Assembly (NCBI RefSeq): GCF_018812025.1
Contig: NC_063061.1
Coordinates: forward strand, 39,974,674-40,038,673
Direction of reading: 5' to 3'
Length of the DNA stretch: 64,000 bases
Source of the DNA: Megalobrama amblycephala
Lineage: Eukaryota > Chordata > Actinopteri > Cypriniformes > Xenocyprididae
Of the stretch, positions 1 through 9,876 are shown piece after piece (the first letter of the stretch is position 1; every line of letters starts with the position of its first letter). The notes beneath the pieces were generated by a model. That model searched no databases and was not told where the DNA came from. It was given only the letters and a program-made list of their open reading frames with translations. The translations under genes and the position numbers were made by a program.

Positions 1-159
1 CCAATGCTCTCTACGATCAACTCAGCTCAGGAAATCAACTCATGCTTTCAGGAAACAGTACAATACAAGGAAAAGTATAGCTAGTACACAGAAAGATGGG
101 GGGAAAAAATAGCGAAAGGAGCTTGTTCATCTTAACATCTTAATCTTTCAAAGCTATAC
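1..159. other. Left edge, nothing recognised
   Basis: Short AT-rich flank to the left of the hAT target site. I see no coding frame, repeat end or RNA gene in it. Confidence 0.4.
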
Positions 160-653
160 CAGCAAACCAGGGGCGCAGATAGGAATTTGTAACTGGGGGG
201 GACCAAGCTGTCAGCAAATGATTTAAACTCAATTAGTTATTTGGCGTAATTTGGGCTTTAACTTGTGCTCAAGTAGTTACTTTGCAAAATTTGGGCTAAT
301 GCTTTGCACTTAAAAGCCATTGGGGGATTCTTATTTGGAATCACGGATAAACAACAATGAACAAAGGTAAACAAAGGCCTACCTGATCACCACTAGCAAT
401 GCATGATCAGACTGTTATTTACTAGTATGCCAATCACCCACCAAAACTTAATTTGTCTTTAGCAAAGTATGTTTTATTTAAACATTTGCTTATCTCAGCA
501 TAGAAAGGCTATCATTATGAACAAAAAAAGCAAAGAACCTATGTGCAAAATAATAATAATAATAATAAAATAACAACAACAACATATTTACATAAATAAA
601 AATAAGTATGTATACGGAGTATGAGAAATTCCGTCTAGTGCAGCCAAACAAAT

Positions 654-3600
654 TTACTTAATGAAGGACCCAAAAACATCTCTCCTCCTTTCATTACCCT
701 GAACATACTGCTGGGCAATTTCTTGTCTGTCCAGTCTGTCAAGTCTCTCTTGGTGAATATGGCACACAGCAATGCCATTGAGTCTTTTTTGTGTCATGGT
801 TGATCGCAACCAAGTTTTCAACCTGCGTAACCCACTAAAACTGCGCTCTGCCTCAGCAGATGATATGGGCACCACCATCAACAATCTTACTAATGTCTCT
901 ACCTGATCAAATAGGCCCCTGACTTCAGGGGGCATTTCTCTCAAAACATGCACAGCATCTGCAGTTGTGCTGACCTTGTACTTGTTTTTAAACATGGCTA
1001 ATTGGACTTTCAAGTTTTCCTCGTTCAGTTCAGGATATTTACAAACTGCTGCGTTATTTGTAATGGGAGTCAGGAGTGAGTTTTCCAGTTCTTTTAAAGT
1101 TTGAATGCCTGGTTGCATAAACTTTTCAGTAGTTTGTGCATCTACTGTGTCAAGGACACGGTAGAACTCTACTCTGTAAAAATCCACAGCTGATCCAGGT
1201 GTGTATGCAGGAGCCTGCCCAGAATATCTCTTAGGGGGCCTATGTGTGCGTGGTGGAATAATGGTCTCTAGAGACAGATTGCCACACATGTCTTCTGCAT
1301 CCTTAAAGACTGCGTCAAAGTGTTCAGTGTTTCTTTTGGATTTCAAACTTTCTTGGACCAGAGAAACTGCAGAGAGCATGCCCTCCACTGTCTGAGTGTT
1401 TTTCTGGAGAGATGCATTTAGAACCTCTAGTTCACTGATCACATCTAAAGCAAGGAGAAGTCCCAGTACAACATTACCCTGTTGCAGTCGAACACGTAAG
1501 CCCTCTGCCCGGCTTGCAGATCCAGAATTACTTGCAGCCATCTCATCCAGTGCATTTAGTACCATCCCATATTGGCTGAGAACAGCACGGATAGCAGGTG
1601 AGCGTACAGTCCACCTAGTGGGACATAAAGGCCTGATGGACAGGGCTGGCCCTTCCCCTTCAGCTGCAACAATGGCTTTAAACTTGTCTTTCAGCTTACC
1701 AGACTGCCCAAAAAATGTGCCAAGTTCATGTATCCAGTCAAGTGCATTTCGCACAACACTGGAGGCTGAGCAAGCTTGTTGTGTAATTAAATTAACACAG
1801 TGTGCTCCACAATGTATATATGGAGCTAGTGGCTGTGCTTGCTGAATAACAGCCTGGGCACCTGAGTACTTTCCAGACATATTTGAAGCCCCATCATATG
1901 CTTGACCTCTGAGGCCAGATATTGGCAAATTCAGTCTCAACAGAACGTCCAAAATGATTCTGGCAAGGTTTTCACCTGTTGTAGAAGTTGTTTCATACAA
2001 CCCTATGAAGTCTTCGTGCACCAGCAAATCAGTGTCAACATAACGTAGGCACAGCGCCTCCTGCTCAACACCAGAGATATCCCTTGTCCCATCCATAATT
2101 ATCGAATACTGCAACACTGGAAGGGACCGGATCTCATCTGCAATTGTCCTGATAATCGATGAACTCATCAAATTTATACGCTCATTTTGACAATCCCAAG
2201 ATGTGTGCACCCCCCTCTTTGCAGATAACCACCTAGAGAAAGGTTGATCATCTTCAGCTTTGTATTTTAAAAGCTGGTCAAGGTTACCTTGATGATGTTC
2301 ATGCCCCCTAAAGGCCAATCCCTGCCTCGCCAGAAACATCTCACCCCCTATTATTTTTAACAGGCTAGCTCTGTTTTCTGCCTGCTGTGTACTGACTCCA
2401 CTGCTCAACTGTGTAGTAACTGGCCTGTTTTCATAGGCAGCAGTTGTAACAGCAATGTTGTGACCCTCTGATTTCTCATGCATGGAAAATTTTTCAAGAG
2501 CTTTTTTCCAGTTTTTAAATCCAGTACTGACAAAAGCTGGGTCTATACTCTTGGCTTGTGCTGGTTTCCCTTTCTTGAAGTACTTAGAGCAATGAAAACA
2601 CAGAACACTATCTGTACCCATACTAACATGCAGCCAAGGATACTTCTCATACCATGATTTTTGGAATGTCAGTGTCCGGTCTTTCATCACTTGTTTATGC
2701 AAAACTTTAGGGTCAGGTTGATTTGGCTTTGTATATGTCATTATCATGTCAACATCCTCTCCCTCTGTGTTGCCACCTGTCCCTCCTTGTTGTTCTGTCC
2801 CTGCTTTGTCTGTCTGCAATTCTACTGTCCCTCCTTGTTGTTCTGTCCCTGCTTCGTCTGTCTGCAATTCTACTGTCCCTCCTTGTTGTTCTTCCGTCCC
2901 TGCTTCCTCTGTCTCTCCTTCCTCATGCTGTCTTTTTCTACTGTGGCTGCCCTCCTGCAGATCCTCAGTTGACTGACTAGGCCCTGCCTTAGTGTCATCA
3001 GAAATTGCCTGCAGGCCAGGAAAACAACATTTTAAATCTTATCATTTCAGTTATACATTTACATTTATGCATTTGGCAGACACTTTTATCCAAAGCGACT
3101 TACATTGCATTCAAGATACACATTTTACATTTTGTCAATTCTTGCTTTCCCTGGGAATCGAAACTATGACCTTGGCGTTGCAAGCGCCATGCTCTACTGT
3201 TTGAGCTATAGGAAAGCTAAACACTCTTTGTCCCTGGGTGGGCACGATCCACCAACCTTTCGATTAACAGCCGAAGTTATAATTTCATAATTTTTCTATA
3301 CCTCTATAGAATTTCACAACAATGTGAAATACAACATATTCCTGAGAATGAATGGCTAAAACTACTATTTCAAATGTCTAAGAATAACTAAACATTTGAA
3401 ATTTAAGTGTTAATTACAAGTTTGTTGCAATTTACAGAAATATCTTTCAAACGATTTTTTTTTTCATCCTAGCCCATAATTTAAGAATCTATATCCTCCG
3501 TTGCTCCATACAAAAAACAAAAAAAAACATGATTTCCTGCTATAAGAGGATGTCAAAAGTTTATGTAGGCCTTTATTTGTTGTTTGCATAAACCTTGCAC

Positions 3601-4027
3601 CACACACATTTACTTATTATAATTATTTTTATAGTGGCTTTCATGACAGTGAACTCAATTTATACAGTACAATGGGTTAAATGATCATTATAAAACATTA
3701 TTTCCATTATGTTTGGCTAATTGACTACCATTCATATAACCACAGTTTTACCACAAATACCATGGTTAAACTCGGTTAGAGTAGCAAAACCATGGTTAAT
3801 TTGTGGTTACCATGGTTTAACTATGGTTTAACTACATGGTTTAACTAGATTTTTTTGGTTTTATTTGTAGTAAAACCATGGTTCATTTTCGTAAGGGCAT
3901 TATTGTCAAACTAGCTATTCTCCTTCAAAAAAATCTAACCTGCCACATATGGGAAAGTCAACAGGCACAGGATACTTACATTGTTTGTTTTTTTTAAAAA
4001 CGAGGTGATTGTTTTTTGTCTCTTCAT
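654..4027 (-). CDS. hAT transposase, TTF zinc finger/DUF4371 type (ZMYM1-like)
   Basis: Proposed structure on the minus strand: exon 1 4027-3980, donor GTAAGT at 3979-3974, acceptor CAG at 3011-3009, exon 2 3008-654. Both exons are in phase 0 and give about 800 codons. Exon 1 encodes MKRQKTITSFLKKTNN. Exon 2 begins with an acidic, Gln-rich segment containing a 16-residue repeat. A TTF-type zinc finger follows (C153, C156, H193, H199 approximately). Then comes a DUF4371/RNase H-like core with acidic residues in MDG (about 322) and YDGASNM (about 388). The C-terminal hAT dimerisation motif contains SSAEAERSFS near 732-741. It should bind the element's subterminal repeats and catalyse cut-and-paste transposition in the nucleus. 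No stop or frameshift occurs in exon 2. A start at an internal codon without exon 1 is possible, but the open frame continues upstream exactly to the acceptor, which supports the two-exon model. Confidence 0.88.
2776..2930 (-). repeat. 48-bp tandem repeat inside the transposase N-terminus
   Basis: About three copies of a 48-bp unit, read on the minus strand as AGTEQQGGTVELQTDE with small variations. The copies preserve the reading frame; the first copy has one extra Glu codon. The segment is low-complexity, acidic and Gln-rich, and lies between the exon 1 peptide and the TTF finger. Confidence 0.8.
3045..3218 (-). mobile_element. tRNA-derived SINE with L2-type tail, in the transposase intron
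   Basis: On the minus strand the element starts with a tRNA-like head. It has an A-box-like stretch (TAGCTCAAACAGTAGAGCAT), then a B-box-like TTTCGATTCCC. It ends with the common fish tail (TCGCTTTGGATAAAAGTGTC and TAAATGTAAATGT). This arrangement is typical of very abundant cyprinid SINEs mobilised by L2-type LINEs. It lies wholly inside the proposed transposase intron and in the same orientation as the gene, so it should be removed by splicing. Confidence 0.8.
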
Positions 4028-4100
4028 TCCGAAATCACCGACTCAGTCGGTGTCAGCTCAGTCATAGTATATGATCACTATGGGTAGCAAGCCAAGCACG

Positions 4101-4103
<3 letters not shown>

Positions 4104-4131
<28 letters not shown>

Positions 4132-4132
4132 A
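4104..4132. repeat. GC/CA dinucleotide run
   Basis: CGCGCGCG runs into about ten CA units, within the promoter-side end of the hAT element. Confidence 0.9.
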
Positions 4133-4477
4133 GAGCGTAAACGTCAGGTATCGTGTGTTTATTGACAGCAGAACAGCGTGTAGTGAGAACGTGACTACAA
4201 AGTAATAGTGACCGGTGTAGATTATTATTGTGTGTCACCTTGCTCTGCCCCGTTCGTAGGGGGGGACGGATCGGGTCACTATGAATCTGGGGGGGGACAT
4301 GTCCCCCCCGTCCCCAGTGCCATCTGCGCGCCTGCAGCAAACTGATAACCGCGTTTTCACACTTCTGGCAATTAGTCACTCAAGGAATTTGTCATGCTCT
4401 AGGTATTTTTTCAAGATCACACTTTTAGTAATAGACTGCACAGCAGTTCTGTCTTCCACTTTGCTCATTGATTATAA

Positions 4478-4552
4478 GAAGATGAGCTTGATATGAAACA
4501 TCATCATCATCATGATGATCTGCTGACAGATGAATCAGAAACACAGTCTCTG
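4478..4552 (+). other. Exon-like segment of an unknown plus-strand gene, copy 1
   Basis: It encodes an acidic, His-rich peptide ending DDLLTDESETQSL immediately before a GTAAGA donor at 4553. The copy at 40,578-40,657 has a clean TTCCATTAG acceptor. Here the sequence left of 4478 is unrelated, so the 5' part and acceptor are missing. One extra CAT codon (His) relative to the other copy keeps the frame. I do not recognise the protein. Confidence 0.4.
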
Positions 4553-4858
4553 GTAAGAACAGAAATGATTCTGTCAGAAAGAGAAACAGATCTTCAGTGT
4601 GAAACGACAGAAACTGGAGAATAAAAGTCAAAAGTCAATAAAAGTCAAATGTTTGAGTTTCTTTACATGAATCTGGATCAGGATTATTTCAGAAAGATTT
4701 ATTCTTCACTTCTACATTTATTTGTACAGCACTTCATCGTTTCAAAGCAGCTTCATGGAAATGCATATTTTTACATTACAGTTAAGATCGATCAGTTATG
4801 CACAGATAATACAGTCACAGTTACAGTAGTGAACGTCACATTAATGATTTCATTACAG

Positions 4859-4897
4859 TATAGAGATGATAATGTTACACATTGTGGAGGAATCCAG
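4859..4897 (+). other. 39-nt exon-like segment, copy 1
   Basis: It is bounded by TTTCATTACAG and GTGAGG and encodes YRDDNVTHCGGIQ. The copy at 41,100-41,138 differs by one synonymous base (GGA/GGG). It is 39 nt long, so it is frame-neutral, and it follows the preceding exon in phase 0. It is probably a small exon of the same unknown plus-strand gene. Confidence 0.45.
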
Positions 4898-4929
4898 GTG
4901 AGGAAAAGAAAGTCGTGTCTATTCTCACA

Positions 4930-5515
4930 CTTACTTCTTCTGGAGGTGACGTTGGATCGTGAACAGTAGGCAACGATCCACACTTGAGGATTAACTTTGA
5001 AGCAAGACCTGCTTTGAATTGACCCTCGTTCTCAAAACAGTCAGTCAAAAAATGATTCGCGCAAACATAAACGTATTTTGGAATTTTGAGTGGCGCCTTT
5101 CCTTCGTAAATAAAATCCATCCACTGCGTTTTCAGTGGCTCTGATGTCGGAAGTAAGTGAAAACTACTATGTTCATTATTACATCCCACAACAGAACACT
5201 TATGTTTCTTAGGAGACATTACCGGCTGTCGTTGAAACAATGGAGGATGGTTGACCGATCACCGAGGGCGGGGTCTATGCCAAAACCAGATTGTCAATCA
5301 AACCACGTGGGTGGGGCTTAGCGCAATTCTACGTCACAGTGAGAGCAATCTTAGAACAGGGCGTTCTGAGACAGTGCTTATGAATTATTGAGATTGTAAA
5401 AAAACCACTGGGTGGATTTTTCTCATTCTAGGGTGGTTTTGCTCACACACTGCCAACACACATTTATGGTCAAACACCATGTAAAAGTGAATTTTGCATA
5501 ATAGGTGCCCTTTAA
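4930..5515 (-). mobile_element. Kolobok-like 5' end with THAP exon, truncated
   Basis: Read on the minus strand from 5515, it starts TTAA followed by AGGGCACCTATTATGC. It then has a CpG- and CG-box-rich leader and a THAP-domain exon. Kolobok elements are known for TTAA targets and THAP domains. The second end is absent: homology to the paralogous block resumes at about 4929. The element is therefore broken just at the splice donor of its first exon. Confidence 0.6.
4935..5219 (-). pseudogene. THAP-domain first exon (transposase N-terminus)
   Basis: It starts at ATG 5219 and reads MSPKKHKCSVVGCNN, then WMDF and VCANHF. This gives the C2CH zinc ligands C-x4-C and C-x2-H and the conserved Trp of THAP DNA-binding domains, followed by a basic/hydrophobic stretch in place of AVPTIF. 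A GTAAGT donor on the minus strand at 4934-4929 ends the exon after roughly 95 codons. No downstream exon follows, because the sequence beyond is host duplication. It is more likely the exon of a THAP-bearing DNA transposon than a host gene, given the TTAA-type terminus 300 bp upstream. Confidence 0.65.
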
Positions 5516-5888
5516 GGCTCAATTAGAGCGCTGCAGTTCAATGTTTCACCACAGATTCACACTGGAATATTGTGAAAATTTTCATCCAGCACCTGTTAAG
5601 GGGGGCACGAGCACCTGTTCAAAAATGAAAGTGAAATTCTCGAGTGAAACAGCTGTAAAAGTGAGATTTTACTAGCTATATTTAGTCATCCACTAAAGGG
5701 GGCAAATTGACTCTTCTCCCAGCTAATCACTGGGGTTACAGCAGGTTGGTGCAACTGAATTTGAGCAAAAATATCTAAAAACAAAATGGACTGGTGGCTT
5801 GTAAAATTAAGAATACCAGAGATGATCAAAACTAATTAAATTAGATAAACGTAGGGGGGCACGTGTCCAAAAAGTTTGAAAACCCCTG
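5516..5888 (-). mobile_element. hAT-type terminus, one end only
   Basis: Read on the minus strand from 5888 it begins CAGGGGTTTTCAAACTTTT, a Charlie/hAT-like end, followed by a CACGTGCCCCCC subterminal run. No partner end or 8-bp duplication is visible, so the fragment is truncated, perhaps by the Kolobok-like insertion to its left. Confidence 0.45.
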
Positions 5889-5996
5889 CAGAGAGTCAGA
5901 TCAGTTCATTAGTCTGTTTTTCTGTGATTGGATGAGTCTGTAAAAGCTGAAACATGGAGTAAACAGACTATATGATGAAGATGATGATGATGATGT

Positions 5997-6118
5997 TCAG
6001 GTCTTCATCAGTGATGTTGTCTGATCTTGAGAAGATGATGAAGGGTTTTGATGAGAGAATCTCTCCTCAGTTTTGACATCAGAATCAATCTTTACAGGAT
6101 CATCTGGATCACATGACA
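5997..6118 (-). other. Family exon e3, unit 1 (unknown gene)
   Basis: The acceptor TTTGTGATTTCTAG precedes the exon at 6119. With two leading bases the exon reads SCDPDDPVKIDSDVKTEERF and about 20 further residues, to a TGA at 5997-5999. VKTE fits the SUMO-acceptor pattern (hydrophobic-K-x-E). The same exon occurs at 18,454, 41,905 and 55,861. It joins in frame to exon e2 of the same unit (7325-7505), which ends with one extra base. Product and function are unknown. Confidence 0.45.
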
Positions 6119-6897
6119 CTAGAAATCACAAATATATATCAGATTATCTCATTGTTTTGGGTTTGTTTTTATGTTCTCAATCTGTAACACTTTCTGTCAA
6201 TGAAACACAATCACACATCTGTGAACTTTTGTCTGTGACTGCAGAAAGTCATCAATCTCTCTGAATGTGTCACTTTATGACATTATGAGTGTAACAGGAG
6301 AGCAGGTATAGTTGTAACACTTCAGCATTTGTAACTCACTGAATCTGATCTAGAGTTCTCAAACATTTAGACAAAAGAACATTTGTTCACTGCAAAAGGC
6401 TCCAATTTAAACCCCTATTAGAAAACCACAGGCCTCATGAGTTATGAGGCTACGTTGTAGTAACACATACTGATGTAAGTTCTAACCTTTAGACAAAAGA
6501 AGCAAAAACTTCAGCCACACCATGCTTCAAAAACAGGTTTACTGAAAGTATCTGAAAGAACAATACAGAACAGTGGCTCTCTTTCTGTGATTGACCATAG
6601 CTCAAATCCACTGTGTGTGTGTGCGTGAGAGTGCGTGCATGCGTGTGTGTGTGTGTGTAAATTAGTCTACTAGAACAAACTTCTTTAGCGGTATTTATGC
6701 TTAATGAACATCAACTCCAGTGTACCTGTGTAAAGAACATGAAGATCTAACCACAAAATAAATAAATAAATAAAACTGTAAATTAGTGTGTCTGTGTAAA
6801 TATTCTCAATCAGAATAACAATGTTTTGAACCCATTGGGCCCAGAAATGGCATAGTGCACAATTTACACACTTCCTTTGGTTTTGAGCTGACAAAAG

Positions 6898-7207
6898 ACT
6901 AAAAAATGCTGGGTTAAATATGGACAAACCCAGGGATTGGGTTGTTTTCACCCAGCCATTTTTTCAACCAATTTTGGATTTATTTTTTTTGCCAGCAATA
7001 TATTAATATAGTAAAAGGCATGTTTTTGCTCACCCCCAAATAGGGGGTAAATTTGTGGGGTATTTTAAGCTGAAACTTTACCAGACCAGAGACTTATATT
7101 ACATCATGTGAAAGAGGGCATTATAGGTGCCCTTTAACCCAACCTGCTGGGTTTGTCCATATTTAACCCAACTTGGGTTGTTTTTAACACAGCATTTTTT
7201 AGAGTGT
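6898..7207. mobile_element. Short inverted-repeat element (MITE)
   Basis: The ends read CTAAAAAATGCTGGGTTAAA and, inverted, CTAAAAAATGCTGTGTTAAA, followed by matched AACCCA-rich arms. The paralogous site near 42,630 lacks it, which confirms a post-duplication insertion. A Kolobok-like 3' end interrupts its centre. Confidence 0.7.
7018..7137 (+). mobile_element. Kolobok-like 3' end fragment inside the MITE
   Basis: It ends ATAGGTGCCCT then TTAA at 7134-7137. Its subterminal part (TGGGGTATTTTAAGCTGAAA) matches the 3' end of the 38,086-39,695 element. The opposite end is not visible. Confidence 0.5.
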
Positions 7208-7324
7208 ATACAGACATATATTTTTCTGTATTTCCCTGATTGGTGTTAAAACTCTCCCTATGTTACAACATCTGGTCTCCCCTGTATAGTAAAACTATAA
7301 GAGTCATAATGATCAAACACTCAC

Positions 7325-7505
7325 AGTTAGGCATTATTCCCTCCATACTGTGATGTCTCTTGTGTCTCTGTTCTCTTTTCTCTTGTGATTCACTGGTTTG
7401 TGTCTCCATTTCTCTCTCTGTCTTCTTGTTTTCTGCTGCTCTGTGATTTCTGAGGCTCCAGCAGTTTTCTGGATGTGTGATTTTCTTTCTCTTCTCCATC
7501 TGAAT
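7325..7505 (-). other. Family exon e2, unit 1 (unknown gene)
   Basis: The acceptor GATTGAACAG ends at 7506 and the donor GTGAGT starts at 7324. An ATG at 7409 in good context (GAGAAATGG) opens METQTSESQEKREQ and runs 28 codons plus one base to the donor, ending EGIMPN. Copies at 18,681, 43,969 and 57,445 keep METQTS and EGIMPN with length changes only in multiples of three. That argues for translation from this ATG. The upstream frame has a stop in the 57,445 copy, so longer starts are unlikely. The peptide is Arg/Lys/Glu-rich; no domain is recognised. Confidence 0.5.
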
Positions 7506-7870
7506 CTGTTCAATCACACACAGTAACTCTGATCAGTCAAACATCACTGTCTGATCATAGAGCTCTTAAAGAGACAGTTCACCCAAAACTCTTCACCCTC
7601 TCATCATTCACTCACCTTATAACTCTGAAGTGATTAAATTCACACAGCAGTTTTGTTTTCTCCACATATGAAATAAGTCCAGTAACTACCAAATCCCTAT
7701 AGCCTGACAGATCACCATCATCATCATCATCATTAGTAGTATTAGTATCTCTGTCCTGTTGCTGAATGTAAGAAATTTGTATTTTGACATTTCAGTTTCA
7801 TACTGTAATACACATTTCATTAATGAATAAATGAATACTAATAAAAATATAGATGAAGTGTTTTATTCAC

Positions 7871-7990
7871 CTTGTGATGATCTGAAGAGAGTAAACATCC
7901 ACACAGATCTGACACCTGCTGAAATGAGGATGTGAGAGTTTTAATCTCATGAGAACACACAAGAACACAACCGGCCAATCAGATCTACGG
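7871..7990 (-). other. Family leader exon e1, unit 1
   Basis: It ends ATCATCACAAG before a GTGAAT donor, on the minus strand. Six copies of this exon end lie in the window (13,478; 19,575; 48,316; 53,043; 63,636). No conserved ATG is seen, so it is probably 5' untranslated. The 5' limit is a guess. Confidence 0.45.
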
Positions 7991-8289
7991 AGGCGTGGTT
8001 TGTATGACTGGCTGAAGATGTTCTCTGCACTTTGCTATCTCTAAATAATCAGCTACACAGCAATGTCCTCATGACAGAAGGAAGTTCACATATCATAAGG
8101 TAGAAAAATGGTCAGCTATAAGAGTGGTTGACCTTCTCTAAATGGCCAAAAGTACACTGTACACTCCTCAGTACTTTCCTATTTCACAAACACACAGCAG
8201 CTGATTGTTGAATCAGCACACACACTCTTACAACCTCTCCCTCTCTTGTGACACTGATGTATGCTGATAAACATTGTGTCTTGTCATCT

Positions 8290-8335
8290 CAACTGGGTAA
8301 AAGCATCTGCTAAATTGATAAATGTAAATGTACAT
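8290..8335 (+). repeat. L2/SINE tail remnant
   Basis: TAAAAGCATCTGCTAAATTG followed by ATAAATGTAAATGTAC is the common fish L2-type 3' tail. The body is not recognisable. Confidence 0.55.
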
Positions 8336-8921
8336 ATTTTAGTTTTTATATTTTCTGTGCTGTTTTCATTAGTATTTAATTGCATTTACAGTTTTTCCTC
8401 AGTCGCTTTGGTTCATTTCTCGAATCATCAAATCATAATATTTGCAAACCAGTAAGTTCATTTCTCAAAACAATTCATACAAACAGCAGTACACAATGAT
8501 TACCTACAAAAGCCTGAAACTTGCTCAAAATCTTTAGTTCATTTTTCAAAAGTAAGTGTTTATGTATGAACATCAGTGCCATCAGAATAAGTCTTTGTGT
8601 CATTGTTCACGAACAAGATGTTTAGTTATGTTCAGATGCAGGGGCGTAGCAACCGGGGGGGACGGGGGGGACACGTCCCCCGCACTTTTAGAAACAGGTG
8701 ATCCTGACCCCTGCTGTTTTTTATTTTTTTGGATCCAGCGTGAATATTTCCGGCACCGGCAGTGTTCTCTGATTTGTTACTTAGATTTGAGTGAACTAAC
8801 ATTCAGCCAATCACAGAGCGAATCATGTCTTGGGCGCGTCTGCTATGAGCTTCAAATCTCTTGTTGCTGTTGGGAGTTTTCGTTCGTTCATTCACTTTGC
8901 TATTAGGCCTTCTGGGATAAA

Positions 8922-8975
8922 ATGCACCCCAGAAAAAAGCAAAGGACGATTACATCCTTTTTTCAAACACACACT
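8922..8975 (+). pseudogene. hAT transposase exon 1 remnant
   Basis: ATG at 8922 encodes MHPRKKQRTITSFFQTHT, directly followed by a GTAAGT donor at 8976. It parallels exon 1 of the complete hAT (MKRQKTITSFLKKTNN, also followed by GTAAGT). The rest of the gene is deleted. QRTITSFF matches the PCNA-interacting (PIP) box pattern Q-x-x-[ILM]-x-x-[FY]-[FY]. Confidence 0.6.
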
Positions 8976-9108
8976 GTAAGTATGTTACAGTATGTCGCGA
9001 TGACACGAATCACGCGATAAAGTTTTCATGTTATGATTTAAACTACTGTAACGTCAAAAGACAACAGAACCCGTATGGACCTCGTCACGTCGCGCCGGAT
9101 TCAGTAGG

Positions 9109-9876
9109 TGCGTTCCATTCGACCGCAAGTGGACTGCGAAGTGGACTTCACAGGGTATTTCGCCATCTTAAGTGAGATTCCATTCCGAAGGGAGCGAACA
9201 TGTTCAGTTCGAAGGGCACTGCGAACGGGATAGGGAATAAGGGAACATCGATACATCACTTCACAGGAAGTAGAGAGGTAAAATCACCCAACTGTCATCG
9301 CGCACCGCGTCACCATTCAGAACTACGATGGAGCAGAGCCGTTGAAAGAGTTTTTAAACGGCTCTCCGATGGAGGAATTTACATATGTGTTTAGAGTATT
9401 CATACATTTTGTTATTATTATACGAACGAAAGTATGAATGGTTATAGCGATGAGTGTATTTGCATATTTTATTGTATGAATAGGCATGACAAAGTAAAAG
9501 TGTTGAAAAGCAGCTGAGGCTGTCATTTTTTATTTTACTTTATTTACCTCAGAAGTGTTTACTATGCGGCTGCGCGTGGAAAAGAAAGCGCCCGAGATGA
9601 GACCCAGACGGTGGATTAAGAAGTTAACCAAAATGAGAATTTATTTTCATATGGCATGAGAGGCTACAGCTTCAAATCTGTTAAGAGTCCATTTTAAATT
9701 ATAATATCTTGTTATATCATAATCTGCGCGACGCTGTCGTTGACTTTCTTTGATGACGTTTGTAGTGCGTTCCAAATGTGTGATTATTGTCAGCGAAGTC
9801 CACTTCAACGGATATACCGTGCTCAGGGAGTAGGGAGCAGTGAACACTGCGTAGGGACCCTGTCGAATGGAACGCA
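9109..9876. mobile_element. Inverted-repeat element, TGCGTTCC family, nested in the hAT
   Basis: The ends are TGCGTTCCATTCGAC and its inverse GTCGAATGGAACGCA. TAG occurs just outside both ends (9105-9107, 9879-9881), compatible with a 3-bp target duplication. A relative lies at 42,831-43,465. No transposase is recognised in it. Confidence 0.65.

Larger units (their letters stand above)
168..4334 (-). mobile_element. Complete autonomous hAT DNA transposon
   Basis: The left end reads CAGGGGCGCAGATAGG. The right end, read inward on the minus strand, is CAGGCGCGCAGATGG, matching at 12 of the first 13 bases. An identical 8-bp duplication, CAGCAAAC, flanks both ends at 160-167 and 4335-4342; 8 bp is the hAT hallmark. 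Both ends carry G/C-run subterminal sequence (for example GGGGGGGACATGTCCCCCCC near 4290). The element holds a single gene on the minus strand, a two-exon hAT transposase, with a SINE in its intron and a CA microsatellite in the promoter-side end. The perfect duplication and the unbroken transposase point to a young insertion. Ends and duplication are seen directly; recent activity is inference. Confidence 0.93.

Noticed and set aside
1201..1845. Plus-strand frames across the transposase
   Set aside because: They are the antisense shadow of the minus-strand transposase exon 2.
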